From NCBI GenBank assembly GCA_947378425.1, contig CANCJV010000005.1, positions 55,703 to 119,702 on the forward strand: a DNA stretch of 64,000 bases, given 5' to 3'. This stretch comes from Synechococcaceae cyanobacterium (GTDB lineage Bacteria > Cyanobacteriota > Cyanobacteriia > PCC-6307 > Cyanobiaceae). Of this stretch, positions 8,917-18,360 are shown piece by piece. The notes beneath the pieces are model-generated. The model was not told the DNA's origin. It saw nothing but the letters and a program-made list of their open reading frames with translations, and ran no database searches. A program made the position numbers and the translations under genes. The first letter of the stretch is position 1; each line of letters begins with the position of its first letter.

Positions 8917-9378
8917 ATGCTCGCATCCGAAAACCAACCCCCACCCCTGCGGGACATCGGACAGGAGGTCCACCGCCGCGGCCGGCGGATGCGGGTGGGG
9001 GCCTGGAAGATGGCCGGCGATCTGCCCTCCAGCTTTCGCTATGCCGCCCAGGGGCTGGCCTACGGCTTCGCCAGCCAGCGCAACTTCCGCATCCACGTGT
9101 TCACCGGCCTGGTGGTCTTCGGCCTGGGCCTCTGGCTGGAGCTCAGCCCCGACCGCCTGGCGGTGCTGGTGCTGACGGTGGCGGCGGTGCTGGTACTGGA
9201 ACTGCTCAACACTGCCACCGAAGCCGTGGTGGACCTGGCGATCGGCCGCCAGTTCCACCCCCTGGCGCGCATCGCCAAGGACTGTGCAGCGGCGGCGGTG
9301 CTGGTGGCCGCCCTCTCGTCGATGATGATCGCCCTGTTGCTGTTGATCCCACCACTGCTGGAGCGGCTGAGCCTCTAG
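8917..9378 (+). CDS. dgkA: Diacylglycerol/undecaprenol kinase (DgkA family)
   Basis: A small integral-membrane kinase that phosphorylates diacylglycerol or undecaprenol. The protein of about 153 residues has a cytosolic amphipathic N terminus, SFRYAAQGLAYGFASQRNFRIH (the family start, with key Arg/Asn residues), and three transmembrane helices. The conserved acidic motif ELLNTATEAVVDL is followed by AKDCAAAAVLVAA, which lines the active site. ATG 8917 has GGAG a few bases upstream; GTG 8911 is an alternative start. The N-terminal 40 residues are longer than in E. coli DgkA, as in other cyanobacteria. Undecaprenol is the likelier substrate for this subfamily, but that is inference. Confidence 0.88.
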   Translation: MLASENQPPPLRDIGQEVHRRGRRMRVGAWKMAGDLPSSFRYAAQGLAYGFASQRNFRIHVFTGLVVFGLGLWLELSPDRLAVLVLTVAAVLVLELLNTATEAVVDLAIGRQFHPLARIAKDCAAAAVLVAALSSMMIALLLLIPPLLERLSL

Positions 9379-9417
9379 GCTCCGAGCCCTGACGGCCCAC
9401 CGGCCTCGCCCTCGCCG

Positions 9418-10047
9418 ATGCTTCTGGTTCTCGACAACTACGACAGCTTCACCTTCAATCTGGTGCAGTATCTCGGCGAACTGGCGGCCCGGTATCCGCT
9501 GGCCTCAGAGTTGCGTGTGGAGCGCAACGATGCGCTCAGTGTCGAGCAGATCCGCGACCTCGATCCGGCGGCCATCCTGATCTCCCCCGGTCCCGGCGAT
9601 CCCAGCCAGGCGGGAGTGTGCCTGGAGGTGCTGCGCCAACTGGGCCCCTCGGTACCGATCCTGGGGGTGTGCCTCGGGCACCAGTGCCTGGCCCAGGTGT
9701 TCGGCGGCAAGGTGGTGCGGGCCCGGCAGCTGATGCACGGCAAGACATCGCCGGTGCATCACGGCGGCCAGGGGGTGTTCGCCGGCTTGCCGGAGCCGCT
9801 CACCGCCACCCGTTACCACAGCCTGATCGCCGAGCGCGAGAGCCTGCCCGACTGCCTGGAGATCACCGCCTGGCTGGAGGACGGCACGATCATGGGCCTG
9901 CGCCACCGGGACTATCCCCATCTGCAGGGGGTGCAGTTTCACCCCGAAAGCGTGCTCACCCAGAGCGGCCACGCTCTGCTGGCCAACTTCCTGAGCGAGG
10001 CCTCGGCGCCGCGAGCAGGGGCAGCCGCGGCCCTGCCCCAGGCCTGA
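9418..10047 (+). CDS. Glutamine amidotransferase, anthranilate/aminodeoxychorismate synthase component II
   Basis: A class I glutamine amidotransferase that supplies ammonia to TrpE or PabB. The 209-residue protein shows [13 protein letters not shown] at the N terminus, the oxyanion loop ISPGPGDP, the nucleophile Cys85 in GVCLGHQ, and the His-Glu pair in [10 protein letters not shown]. The HGKTSPVHH and RYHSLI stretches are also typical of the TrpG/PabA family. A single subunit often serves both pathways, and sequence alone does not separate TrpG from PabA. A low-complexity Ala-rich tail of about 20 residues follows. It lies 39 bases after dgkA and may be co-transcribed with it. Confidence 0.92.
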   Translation: MLLVLDNYDSFTFNLVQYLGELAARYPLASELRVERNDALSVEQIRDLDPAAILISPGPGDPSQAGVCLEVLRQLGPSVPILGVCLGHQCLAQVFGGKVVRARQLMHGKTSPVHHGGQGVFAGLPEPLTATRYHSLIAERESLPDCLEITAWLEDGTIMGLRHRDYPHLQGVQFHPESVLTQSGHALLANFLSEASAPRAGAAAALPQA

Positions 10048-10129
10048 CCATCCGGCCGGAGCCGCTCTGGATTGGGCCGCCACTGCTAACTTCGCGCCAA
10101 CCTCCAGTCCCCGTATCGACGCTGACGCC

Positions 10130-11005
10130 ATGGCCTCCTCCTCCGCCCGCGTCAGCGCAGCTGACCAACTAGCAAGCAGCGCAGCTGACCAACAAGCCAA
10201 TGGCCAAGCGCATCCAACCACCAGCAGCCCAGCAGCCCACCGGCTGACCGGCAGCAGCGCCCTGCGGCCCCGCGCCCTCGCCTCCAGCAGCCTGATCTGC
10301 GGCTCCCTGCTGTGCGGAGGCCTGGCCCTGTCTGCAGCCCCGGCCGCCTGGGCCGGTGGGGGTGGAGTCACGATCAGCAGCTACGGCCACAGCGCCATCG
10401 TCGTGCGTGGCGGTGGCGCCACCGTGCTGCTCAATCCCTTCCAGGCGGTGGGCTGCGCCGCCGGCCTGGCGGAGCCTCGCCTCGCCGCAGATGTGATTCT
10501 GGCCAGCAGCCGTCTCAAGGATGAGGGCGCCGCGGTCGCCCGCGGCAGGCTGCTGGTGAAACCGGGCTCCTATCGGGTGGCGGGCCTGAAGATCGAGGGC
10601 ATCGCCGCACCCCACGACCGGGTGGGCGGCAAACGCTTCGGCCTCTCCACCCTCTGGCGCTGGAGCCAGGGGGGGCTCGAGTTCGCCCATCTGGGCGGCA
10701 CCACCGCCACGCTCAAGCCGGAGGACCGGGTGCTGCTGGGCCGACCCGACGTGCTGATCATCGGCGTCGGTGGGGGCGCCAAGGTCTACAGCGGCCAGGA
10801 GGCCGCCGCCGTGGTGCGCGAGCTGCAGCCGCGGCGGGTGATTCCGGTGCAATATCGCAATGCCGCCCCCTCCGCCAGCTGCGATGTCGGTTCGATCGAG
10901 CCTTTTCTCAAGGCGATGGCCCCCGCCAGAGTGGTGCGCAGCGGCAGCTCCATCAGCCTGAGTCCACCCCTGGCTGAGGAAACGGTGATTGAGGTGCTGC
11001 GCTGA
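10130..11005 (+). CDS. Secreted metallo-beta-lactamase-fold protein lacking the metal motif
   Basis: A 291-residue protein with a long polar N terminus, then a hydrophobic signal-like segment ending in APAAWAGG near residue 78. The mature part follows the UlaG/UPF0173 beta-lactamase fold: SSYGHSAIVV, VLLNPF, VILASSRLKDEG, IAAPHDRVGG, LEFAHLGG and VIPVQYR. In active relatives the third element reads THxHxDH; here it is ASSRLKDEG, so most zinc ligands are missing. The protein is probably non-hydrolytic or uses another chemistry. Similar degenerate sequences may be normal in picocyanobacteria. It follows the amidotransferase gene by about 80 bases. The function is unknown. Confidence 0.7.
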   Translation: MASSSARVSAADQLASSAADQQANGQAHPTTSSPAAHRLTGSSALRPRALASSSLICGSLLCGGLALSAAPAAWAGGGGVTISSYGHSAIVVRGGGATVLLNPFQAVGCAAGLAEPRLAADVILASSRLKDEGAAVARGRLLVKPGSYRVAGLKIEGIAAPHDRVGGKRFGLSTLWRWSQGGLEFAHLGGTTATLKPEDRVLLGRPDVLIIGVGGGAKVYSGQEAAAVVRELQPRRVIPVQYRNAAPSASCDVGSIEPFLKAMAPARVVRSGSSISLSPPLAEETVIEVLR

Positions 11006-11007
11006 GG

Positions 11008-11020
11008 GGGGCTGGGCCCC
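11008..11020 (+). terminator. Candidate stem-loop downstream of the MBL-like gene
   Basis: GGGGC and GCCCC arms around a TGG loop begin three bases after the stop codon at 11003-11005. No T-run follows, so this is weak as an intrinsic terminator. It is recorded because it lies exactly between two genes of different character. Confidence 0.3.
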
Positions 11021-11076
11021 ACTGAAGACGGTCTCGATAACAAACCATCAACCCTGATCCAAGCCCAGGAATTGCG

Positions 11077-11883
11077 ATGCATCGAATCCTGCCCACCCTC
11101 CTGGCGTTCACCGCCATCGTTGTGCCTGCTGCGTCCATGGCCCAGGGCCCGTCGTCGCCTGCAGCAGTCAATCGCCACCAGGCCCGAGATGGCGTGATCA
11201 GACTTTATGGCGCCTGCGGCCCGCAGAATGCCTTGCGCAAGGTGGCTGATGCCTGGGAACGCAGCCACGACCTGAAGGTCAGGATCATCTGCGGACCAGA
11301 ACCATCCTGGTCCAGGCAAGCACAGGTCGACGCGGACATCATCTGGGGAACATCAGAGCAATCCATGACCGCATTTCTACAATCATTCCCCAGCTTTCCA
11401 TCGAAAGACGTTGTACCGATCTATCTCCGTCCAGCCATCATCGCCGTCAAGACTGGCAACCCCCGCCGCATTCAAAGGTTTGAGGATTTGCTCCAGCCAG
11501 GCATTCGCATTATCGTCACCGAAGGATCTGGCATCGCCAATACCTCTGGCACGGGCACTTGGGAAGACATCGCCGGGCGACTGGGGAAGCTGGAGGATGT
11601 CAAGCGCTTTCGCCGCAATATCGTTTCTTTTTCAACGGGTTCCGGCGCCAGCTTCAAGGCATTCCAGGAGCTTGATGCCGACGCCTGGATCACCTGGCCT
11701 GAATGGGCTGTTGACAATCCCAAGATCCTCCAGGCAATCCCGATCTCGAGTGATCGAAGCATCTGGAGAGATCTGACGATTGCTCTGTCGACCTCTGCGG
11801 ATCCACAAGCCGCATCCTTCCTTCGCTTCCTGGTCTCCGATGAGGCGCAAAAGCTGATGCGTAGCGCCGGCTATGGCCGCTAG
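11077..11883 (+). CDS. Periplasmic substrate-binding protein (ModA/solute-binding type)
   Basis: A 268-residue exported binding protein. The N terminus has a clear signal peptide (HRILPTLLAFTAIVVPAASMAQ). Then follow IRLYGACGPQNALRKVADAWE, reminiscent of the ModA/extracellular-solute-binding start, DADIIWGTSEQ, VTEGSGIANTSGTGTWED, and a C-terminal FLVSDEAQKLMRSAGYG that is typical of type 2 periplasmic binding proteins. The ligand cannot be read from the sequence. No permease or ATPase gene is adjacent, so the protein is an orphan. Its end overlaps the EamA gene by four bases in convergent orientation. Base composition is lower in GC than the upstream core genes. Confidence 0.75.
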   Translation: MHRILPTLLAFTAIVVPAASMAQGPSSPAAVNRHQARDGVIRLYGACGPQNALRKVADAWERSHDLKVRIICGPEPSWSRQAQVDADIIWGTSEQSMTAFLQSFPSFPSKDVVPIYLRPAIIAVKTGNPRRIQRFEDLLQPGIRIIVTEGSGIANTSGTGTWEDIAGRLGKLEDVKRFRRNIVSFSTGSGASFKAFQELDADAWITWPEWAVDNPKILQAIPISSDRSIWRDLTIALSTSADPQAASFLRFLVSDEAQKLMRSAGYGR

Positions 11884-12845
11884 GCCACTTCAGCAGTGCT
11901 CACGGGCTTCGCTCCTGCCATCAGCAATGCCGCCAAGATCAACAAAGCCCCCATCAAGGTGCGCACGCTGAGCGCTTCGCCAAGCAGCAGATAGGCACTC
12001 ACCAATGACACAAAGATCCCGCCATTACCCCACAGCGCCACCGTGATCGCCCCCAGCCCACGGTAACTCAGCAAAAGCAACAGTTCACCGCCAAGATTAA
12101 TGCAAGCGGTATACACCAGCAGTAGACCAAACAGCCACCACCAGCGCATATAGAGAAACTGCGCTGGGCCATAAAAAACAAGCGTGATCGTCCCAAAGAC
12201 CAACGCTGCCAACAGATTTGTCAGGCCAATCGTCAGGCCTGCACCCCACCCCTTATCCACCACGATCCGATTCAGAACACCGGAAGCAGAAAAGGCCAAC
12301 ACGCTGAGCAAGCCCAAGGCAAGACCGACAGGATCCAGGTCACTCCAGGGCGCCGAGGATGATAACGACAGATCAACATTACGGCTGATCAGCAAGCCCA
12401 ATGGCAGCAAGGCGAAACTGAACCCGAATCGCTTGGGCAGAGGTTCTCGCAGGAGCAGCTGTGCCAGCAGCGCCGTGACGGGGAGAATCAACGTGAACAG
12501 CAAGGTCTGGCTGATCACGGTCAATCGTTGAAGCGCCAGGAAATAACAGATCGGTCCAATCAGGCTACCCAGGGCCGCACGCAAACACAAAAGGCTGCGA
12601 TCGCGGAGCACAAGTTGTGGCAATTGACACTTCAGGGACCCCCGATCCAGCAGCAACACAACCAGTCCCGTGGCCAGATTGGCAAAGAAAAAGACGTTGC
12701 CAAAGCTGATTGGATCCTCTCCTCCTGCCGTTCGAAGCAGTGTGGCGGCACCTCTTTCCTGCAGCCACTTCAGGACACTGGCATCACAGCCGCGCAACAG
12801 CACATAACCGAAGAGAGCCAGAGGAGCCAATCTAGATGGAATCAT
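11880..12845 (-). CDS. EamA/DMT-family transporter
   Basis: A 321-residue membrane protein with about ten hydrophobic segments arranged as two EamA-like halves. The first half includes GNVFFFANLATGLVVLLLD and a CYFLALQRLTVISQTLLFTL stretch; the second ends with ALWGNGGIFVSLVSAYLLLGEALSV, the usual terminal EamA motif. Members export amino acids, metabolites or nucleotide sugars; the substrate is not predictable. It converges on the binding-protein gene and has about 320 bases of upstream sequence. The AT-richer composition suggests accessory origin. Confidence 0.8.
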   Translation of the reverse strand: MIPSRLAPLALFGYVLLRGCDASVLKWLQERGAATLLRTAGGEDPISFGNVFFFANLATGLVVLLLDRGSLKCQLPQLVLRDRSLLCLRAALGSLIGPICYFLALQRLTVISQTLLFTLILPVTALLAQLLLREPLPKRFGFSFALLPLGLLISRNVDLSLSSSAPWSDLDPVGLALGLLSVLAFSASGVLNRIVVDKGWGAGLTIGLTNLLAALVFGTITLVFYGPAQFLYMRWWWLFGLLLVYTACINLGGELLLLLSYRGLGAITVALWGNGGIFVSLVSAYLLLGEALSVRTLMGALLILAALLMAGAKPVSTAEVA

Positions 12846-13168
12846 TCACTGGCTTCCATTGCAACCAGCATATTAGTGTCACATCCCTCAGGTTCGCTAC
12901 GGATCCAGTCAGCGGATCAGGGAGGGGTGATTGGTCCGCAGCGACTCGACAGTGAGCAGGAATCTGCACCTGCAAGCGCAGATCAAACCCACGGACAATT
13001 TGCACTTAATGCATAACTTGCAAGCCATCACATCAGGCCAGCCAAGACCAGAGCACTCCCCCCGCACACCGCCCGGCTGAGATCGCCAGACAACAGGCTG
13101 CTCCTCCTCACAAGCCCGCCTACGGCGGCGGAACGGTGGATCAGAACCTGGCCGTACCTGGCCGTGCC
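12846..13168. other. Intergenic stretch without a recognised gene
   Basis: This stretch lies between the EamA gene start and the hisC stop. It should hold the EamA promoter on the minus strand. I see no RNA gene, repeat or supported ORF. Confidence 0.5.
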
Positions 13169-14500
13169 TCAGCCCTCAATCGCCCGCCAGGCCCCCCAGA
13201 ACCGCTCCATCTGCTCCAAGGTGCCGATGCTCACCCGCAGGGAGCCATCGATCAGCGGCTTGCCGGCCATGGAGCGCACCAGGATGCCGGCCTCATCGCG
13301 CAGACGGGCCTCCACCAGCGCCGGATCGGCCTTGGGCCAGATCAACAGGTAGTTGCCGCCAGCCAGGTGATGGCGCACACCAGCGGCCTGCAGCTGCTCC
13401 GCCAGCCAGTCGCGGGCGCGCAGCACCTCGGCCACATAGCCATCCACGTAGGACTGATCCTCAAGGGCGGCGAAGGCGGCCGACACTGCGAAGCTGTTGA
13501 TGTCATAGGGGCCGGTGACCCGGCTGACCCGGTCCACCAGCGCCGGCGAGCCGATGGCAAAGCCGATGCGAAGCCCCGCCAGACCAGCGGTCTTGGCCAG
13601 GGAACGCAGCACCAGCAGATTGGGGACAGCGGCGAAGGGATCGGCGACTTCGGCTGGCTGGGTCTCAGCGATGGCGGCGCCAACGGCCGGGACCTGCGCT
13701 GCAGCAGCCCTGGCGCGCTCGGCCAGCAACGGCAGCACGCTGTCGCCGGTGAAGGCTTCATAGAGCTCATCCACCACCACCAGCGTTTGCGGCGCCGCAG
13801 CCGCCAGCTCCAGCACCTGTTCGGCTGCCAGGCGGGTGCCGGTGGGGTTGTTGGGATTGCAGAGCAGCAGCAGCTTCGGCGGCGGCGAGACCGCCAGGGC
13901 GGCCCGGATCCCCTGCAGCGGGAAACCGAAATCGGGGAGGCGATAGGGGATCGCCTCGATCGTCATGCCCTGCATGCGGGCGCAGGGGTCGTAGTAGCCA
14001 AAGGTTGGGCTGGTGGTGAGCAGCCGATCACCGCGATCGCCATAGGCGTGAAACACCGCATGGATCGCGGCATCGACCCCGTTGAACAGACCGATGTGCT
14101 CGGCGCTGAGGCCAGGGAAGCCCCCAGGCTCATCACAGGCTGCGGCGGAGCCGCCTGGAGCCGCCAGCTGCCCGCCCGGGGGTACCGCCAGCGCGGCCAC
14201 CACCGCCTGCCGGAGTCCGTCGTATTCGGGATAAATGGCGTAGTGATCGGCAGGGATGGCGCGAATCGCCTCCACCACCCTGGGACTCGGCCCCACCGTG
14301 TTCTCGTTGAAATCCAGACGCAGCAGGCCCCGCCGACCCTCGAGCGGGGCGCTGTAGGACTGGAGGTGTTCCACCTCCGGACGGGCCGGCGGCGCGGAAG
14401 CCGCTGGATCAGCTGGCGGTGCCCCAGCCACGGGGGCCAGTGGCGCCGCCGCGGAGTTGGGCAGCGGTTGGGCCGCCTGGGGAGCAACGGATCTGTCCAT
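13169..14500 (-). CDS. hisC: Histidinol-phosphate aminotransferase-type PLP enzyme (HisC-like)
   Basis: A class I/II aminotransferase transferring an amino group in histidine synthesis or on a related aromatic substrate. From the ATG at 14500 the protein has 443 residues. It has a Pro/Ala-rich N-terminal extension, then LDFNENTVGPSP, YPEYDGLRQAV, the cofactor-contacting LLLCNPNNPTGT, VVVDELYEAF, and the PLP-lysine motif LRSLAKTAGLAGLRIGFAIG. The frame is open upstream to 14647, with other starts (one giving MGDVARS), but ATG 14500 avoids a non-homologous leader. It precedes argS in the direction of transcription only if the accessory island is ignored, which suggests that the island split an older neighbourhood. 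Confidence 0.85.
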   Translation of the reverse strand: MDRSVAPQAAQPLPNSAAAPLAPVAGAPPADPAASAPPARPEVEHLQSYSAPLEGRRGLLRLDFNENTVGPSPRVVEAIRAIPADHYAIYPEYDGLRQAVVAALAVPPGGQLAAPGGSAAACDEPGGFPGLSAEHIGLFNGVDAAIHAVFHAYGDRGDRLLTTSPTFGYYDPCARMQGMTIEAIPYRLPDFGFPLQGIRAALAVSPPPKLLLLCNPNNPTGTRLAAEQVLELAAAAPQTLVVVDELYEAFTGDSVLPLLAERARAAAAQVPAVGAAIAETQPAEVADPFAAVPNLLVLRSLAKTAGLAGLRIGFAIGSPALVDRVSRVTGPYDINSFAVSAAFAALEDQSYVDGYVAEVLRARDWLAEQLQAAGVRHHLAGGNYLLIWPKADPALVEARLRDEAGILVRSMAGKPLIDGSLRVSIGTLEQMERFWGAWRAIEG

Positions 14501-14668
14501 GCGACGAACGGTAGGTTGCAGGCCAGACCAGGCGCCAGCGTGCGCCCCAGCGGAACGCGCAACATCCCCCATCCTGTCGATCTGAACCTTGCGGGCCAGG
14601 AGTTTCAGGCCCCCATGGATCCGGGTCCATGGTCTGACCAGAGCCAAGGATCAACCGGCGCCAGCAGG

Positions 14669-14905
14669 TCAGGATCCATTCACGACGTGATCGGTTTGAT
14701 TCCAGCTTGAACACGCCAGGCGGCAGCACGTCCTTGGTGGCTGGACCCCGAAGCGCGAGGCCACCTGCTGGGCCAGCAGCTCCCCCAGTTGCCGCAGCTT
14801 CAGCAGGGCGGTGTTGGGATCTTCCGGGAAATAGCGTTCGGCCAGCGAGCCCAGCCGGAACAGCTGCTCGTCGTAGCGGCGCAGGTGGGCGACGTTGCTG
14901 GACAC
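14669..14905 (-). pseudogene. Inverted N-terminal fragment of hsdR
   Basis: Reading leftward from GTG 14905, residues 1-55 (SSNVAHLRRYDEQLFRLG, AERYFPEDPNTALLKLRQ, GELLAQQVASRFGVQ) match the conserved start of type I restriction endonuclease R subunits. After Q55 (codon 14743-14741) the translation becomes unrelated until the stop. The next part of the same protein is found on the opposite strand from 15390. The fragment therefore is the true hsdR 5' end, now facing away from the rest of the gene, and cannot give a functional product. Confidence 0.85.
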
Positions 14906-15392
14906 GGTTCCTTGGCAGAGTTGCTGGCTGACGCGGTCTGACAGGAGCTGGGCCCGCGGCCGGTGGAGCGTGTCAGGAGGGGCGTTGAAGGAGGCGAGAT
15001 GGGGCGGAAAATGGGTCGAGGTTGGCTACTACGGCTTGGCAGGGGGTGGATGGGGGCGCAACAGCTGGGGCTGGCTTCGTTGCATTGCTGGCAGCTCGAA
15101 ACTGTCGGCAGATTAATGAAGGGGAATGGGCCTGAAGAGTGGCGAACTTGTTGGCTATTTTGTGAACTTTTAGGTTTCAGATAATTGTTTCTGTGAAGCA
15201 TGCTTGCCGGCTGAATTGCTCAACGCCGTCGCTTCAGTCTGTCAGTTTTCCGGTGGGAAGATTCTGCTCGCCCTGTCGGCCTTGATCCAGGCACCCTGGC
15301 CCTATTTTGCTGACTTTTCGCCGTATCTCGTCGGGCTTTTGCTCGATTCGCTCGGCTTCCTGGATGTCTGTTGCGTTCAGATCCCTGGCCAG
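14741..15392. other. 652-bp inverted segment that separates the hsdR 5' end from its body
   Basis: The segment is bounded by CTGG at 14741-14744 and CCAG at 15389-15392. Re-inverting it in silico joins Q55 of the minus-strand fragment to T64 of the plus-strand frame. This restores RFGVQTPIEETQQLLLKRL, a continuous type I R-subunit sequence. The restored junction DNA has inverted arms CGGGGTC and GACCCCG around CA. The roughly 480 bases from 14906 to 15389 would be the original hsdR upstream region; I see no supported gene in them. Whether the inversion is reversible is unknown. Confidence 0.8.
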
Positions 15393-17955
15393 ACCCCGAT
15401 TGAGGAAACCCAGCAGCTGCTGCTCAAGCGCCTGGAGGCCGATGGGGTGCTGGAGCGGGACGTGGCGGAGCTGTTCCATGTGCTGCGGCGCAAGGGCAAC
15501 CTCGCCAACCACGATCTCCACGGCGACCACGCCACGGCCCTGAAAACCCTGCGCATCGCCTGGCAGCTGGGGGTGTGGTTCCACCGCACGTTCGCGGAGC
15601 CCGCATTCCGCAGCGGCCCCTTCCAGCCGCCCCCGCCACCGTCGCAGGACGACAGCGCTCAGCAGCCCGCCAGCCAGGACAACGAACAGCTGCGACAGGA
15701 GCTGGCCGAGTTGCAGGAAGCGGTGCAGAACGTCCTTGCCGCCGAGGAGCAACGTCAATGGGAACAGCTCGCTGAAGCAGCCGAAGCCGACAAAGCCGCC
15801 CTGGCCGCCCAGCTGCTGCAGCTCCAGCAGGCCGCCAACCTCGAGGGCGCCGCCGCCGGTGCACGGCTGCGGCAGGCCGCCCGGGCGGCCACCGAGCGCA
15901 TCGAGCTTGATGAGGCCGCCACCCGCCAGCTGATCGATGGCCAGTTGCGCCAGGCCGGCTGGGAGGCCGACAGCCAGTCGCTCCGCTACAGCAAGGGGGC
16001 CCGGCCGCAGAAACACCGCAACCTCGCCATCGCCGCATGGCCCACCAGCAGCGGTCCGGCGGATTACGTGCTGTTTGCGGGACTGACGCCGCTGGCGGCG
16101 GTGGAGGCGAAGCGGGCCAACACCGATGTCGCCGGCAAACTGCCCCAGGCCCAGCGCTACTGCCACGACTTCCAGCCCAGCCCCGAAACCCAGCTGGATG
16201 CAGGGCGCTGGGAGCCGACAGGGGACATCCGCATCCCCTTCGCCTTCTCCAGCAACGGCCGCTCCTATCTGCGACAGCTGCGCACCAAGAGCGGCATCTG
16301 GTTCCGGGAACTGCGCACAAGGACAACCTGGCCACGCCGCTGGATGGCTGGTACTCGCCCGAGGGGCTCCAGGCCCTGAGCCGCCAGGATGCCGCCCGAG
16401 CCGATGCCCAGCTGCGGCGCGAATCCTTCAGCGATGGCTTCCCGCTGCGGCCCTACCAGCGCCGGGCGATCGAGGCCACCGAGGCGGCCATTGCCGCCGG
16501 CGAGCGGGAGCTGCTGCTGGCGATGGCCACCGGCACCGGCAAAACCAAAACCTGCATCGCCCTGATCTATCGGCTACTCAAGACCGGCCGCTTCCGGTGA
16601 GTGCTGTTTCTGGTGGATCGCTCCGAACTCGGCAGCCAGGCCGCCGACGCCTTCAAGGGAACCCGGATGGAGAGCCTGCAGAGCTTCGCTGACATCTACG
16701 GCATCCAGGAACTGGGTGAGCGCGAACTGGAGAGCGACACCAGCGTGCACATCGCCACCGTGCAGGCGATGGTGCAGCGATTGATGTTTAGTGACGACGA
16801 TAGCCAGCCCACGGTGGACAGCTACGACCTGATCGTGGTGGATGAATGCCACCGCGGCTACCTGCTCGTTCGGGAGCTGAGCGAGCGTGAGCTGGGCTTC
16901 CGTGATTTCAACGACTACGTGTCCAAGTATCGGCGGGTGTTGGAACACTTCGATGCCGTAAAGATTGGCCTGACGGCCACACCAGCCCTGCACACGGTGG
17001 AGATCTTCGGCCAACCGGTATTTGTCTACAGCTACCGCGAAGCGGTGGTGGATGGTTATCTGGTCAATCATGAACCGCCGATCCTGATCACAACCGAGCT
17101 CTCCAGCCAGGGGATCCGTTGGCAGGCGGGCGACGAGGTGAAAACCTACAACCCACGCACAGCCCAGATCGAGCTGTTCACCACCCCCGATCAGCTGCGC
17201 TTTGAGGTGGAGGCGTTCAATCACCTAGTGATCACCGAACCGTTCAACAGGGTGGTCTGCGACGTGCTCGCCGATGAACTGGATCCCCTTTCGGCCTACA
17301 AAACTCTGATCTTCTGCGCCAGCAACAGCCCTGCCGATCTGGTGGTCATGCTGCTCAAGGAAGCCTGAGCTGGATCGGCAGTGGGAGACGCCCGCAAGGC
17401 CCCAGTACCTGTCGGAGCACGACGACGACCTGCGTTCGATCGAGCGGGGCTACGGCGAGGCCAGTCGCCCCGAAGACTATCTGGAGGGGTTCAACGCCTT
17501 CGTGCGCGATTCCGGCAACGCCCTGCCGGTCCTCACCCTGGTGCTGCAGCGGCCCTGGGAGCTCACCCGCCAGGAGCTGCGCGAGCTGAAGCTGGCGCTC
17601 GATCGGCGGGGCTACAGCGAAACCACCCTGGCCACCGCCTGGCGCGAAACCACCAACCAGGACATGACCGCCTCGATCATGGGCTACATCCGCCAGGCGG
17701 CCCTAGGCGATGCGCTGGTGCCCTACGAGCAGCGGGTCGAGCAGGCACTGCAGCGCATCCTGGCTTCACGGGCCTGGAGCGCGCCCCAACGCCAATGGCT
17801 GCAACGCATCGCCAACCAGACCAAGGCGATCACGATCGTGGACCGCGAGGCGCTCGACGATGACGCCCTGCTGTTCCGACGCGAGGGCGGCGGCTGGCAG
17901 CGGCTGAACCAACTGTTCGGCGGCGAGCTGGATCAGGTGCTGGACCCGTTCCAAC
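15390..17955 (+). pseudogene. hsdR: Type I restriction endonuclease R subunit, body (broken hsdR)
   Basis: Homology resumes at Q/TPIEETQQLLLKRL and continues through AELFHVLRRKGNLANHDL, a coiled-coil Gln/Ala-rich part, and a nuclease-like region with AVEAKRANTD. A one-base shift near 16310-16320 leads to DNLATPLDGWYSPEG and the helicase Walker A MATGTGKTKT. An in-frame TGA at 16598-16600 stands where FRRVLFLVDRS would be expected (TGA for CGA). The DECH box (VVDECHRGY) follows. After LLKEA at 17365 the second helicase domain is deleted, and the C-terminal domain resumes at QYLSEHDDDLRSIERGYG. The end is cut by the ISAs1 remnant near 17955. With the inverted 5' end, at least five lesions are visible. 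Confidence 0.9.
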
Positions 17956-18333
17956 GGGAGTGGGCATCCTCATGGAACTGGGTGTCACGGTTCCAGTGCC
18001 AGCCCTCAATGCTCCACCGCTCCCGCACCAGCTGCAGCAGTGCTTCTGGGGTGGTCCGCAGGCTGGTGTCGCACCGAGAGGTGCGTTGCCTGAAACAAAA
18101 CAGATGGGTGGCCTGAAATGGCTTGCCGTCACGGGGGTGCCTGTAGTGCTCACCTCCACGATCCAGCTGGTGCCGCTCCAGGCCTCGCGGATGTGCTCTG
18201 GAGCCTGTTTTGCCCGCAGTGTCCAGGTGATGTCTCGGCCGTGGCTGATCTCGTGATCCGTTGCCATAAAAGGAATGTGGCGCTTTCCCTGGAACTGGCT
18301 GCGGATCTGGCGATGCAGAGTCTTCTGGTTCGC

Positions 18334-18360
18334 TTACTCCTTCGGAGAAGGCTTCGCCTA
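18334..18360 (+). repeat. Short palindromic in-frame insertion inside IS copy A
   Basis: The sequence contains CCTTC-GGA-GAAGG followed by CTTCGCCTA. On the transposase strand it inserts eight codons, the first of which is TAG, and changes the next codon to TAA, between LLTV and ANQKTLHRQI. Removing 24 bases restores a normal ISAs1 reading. The look is that of the small GGCGAAGCC/CCGAAGG repeats scattered in cyanobacterial genomes. Confidence 0.5.

Noticed and set aside
15204..15389. First 62 codons of the plus-strand frame before the hsdR body (PAELLNAVASVCQFSGG)
   Set aside because: They do not resemble any HsdR N terminus and lie inside the inverted segment; the real N terminus is at 14741-14905 on the other strand.
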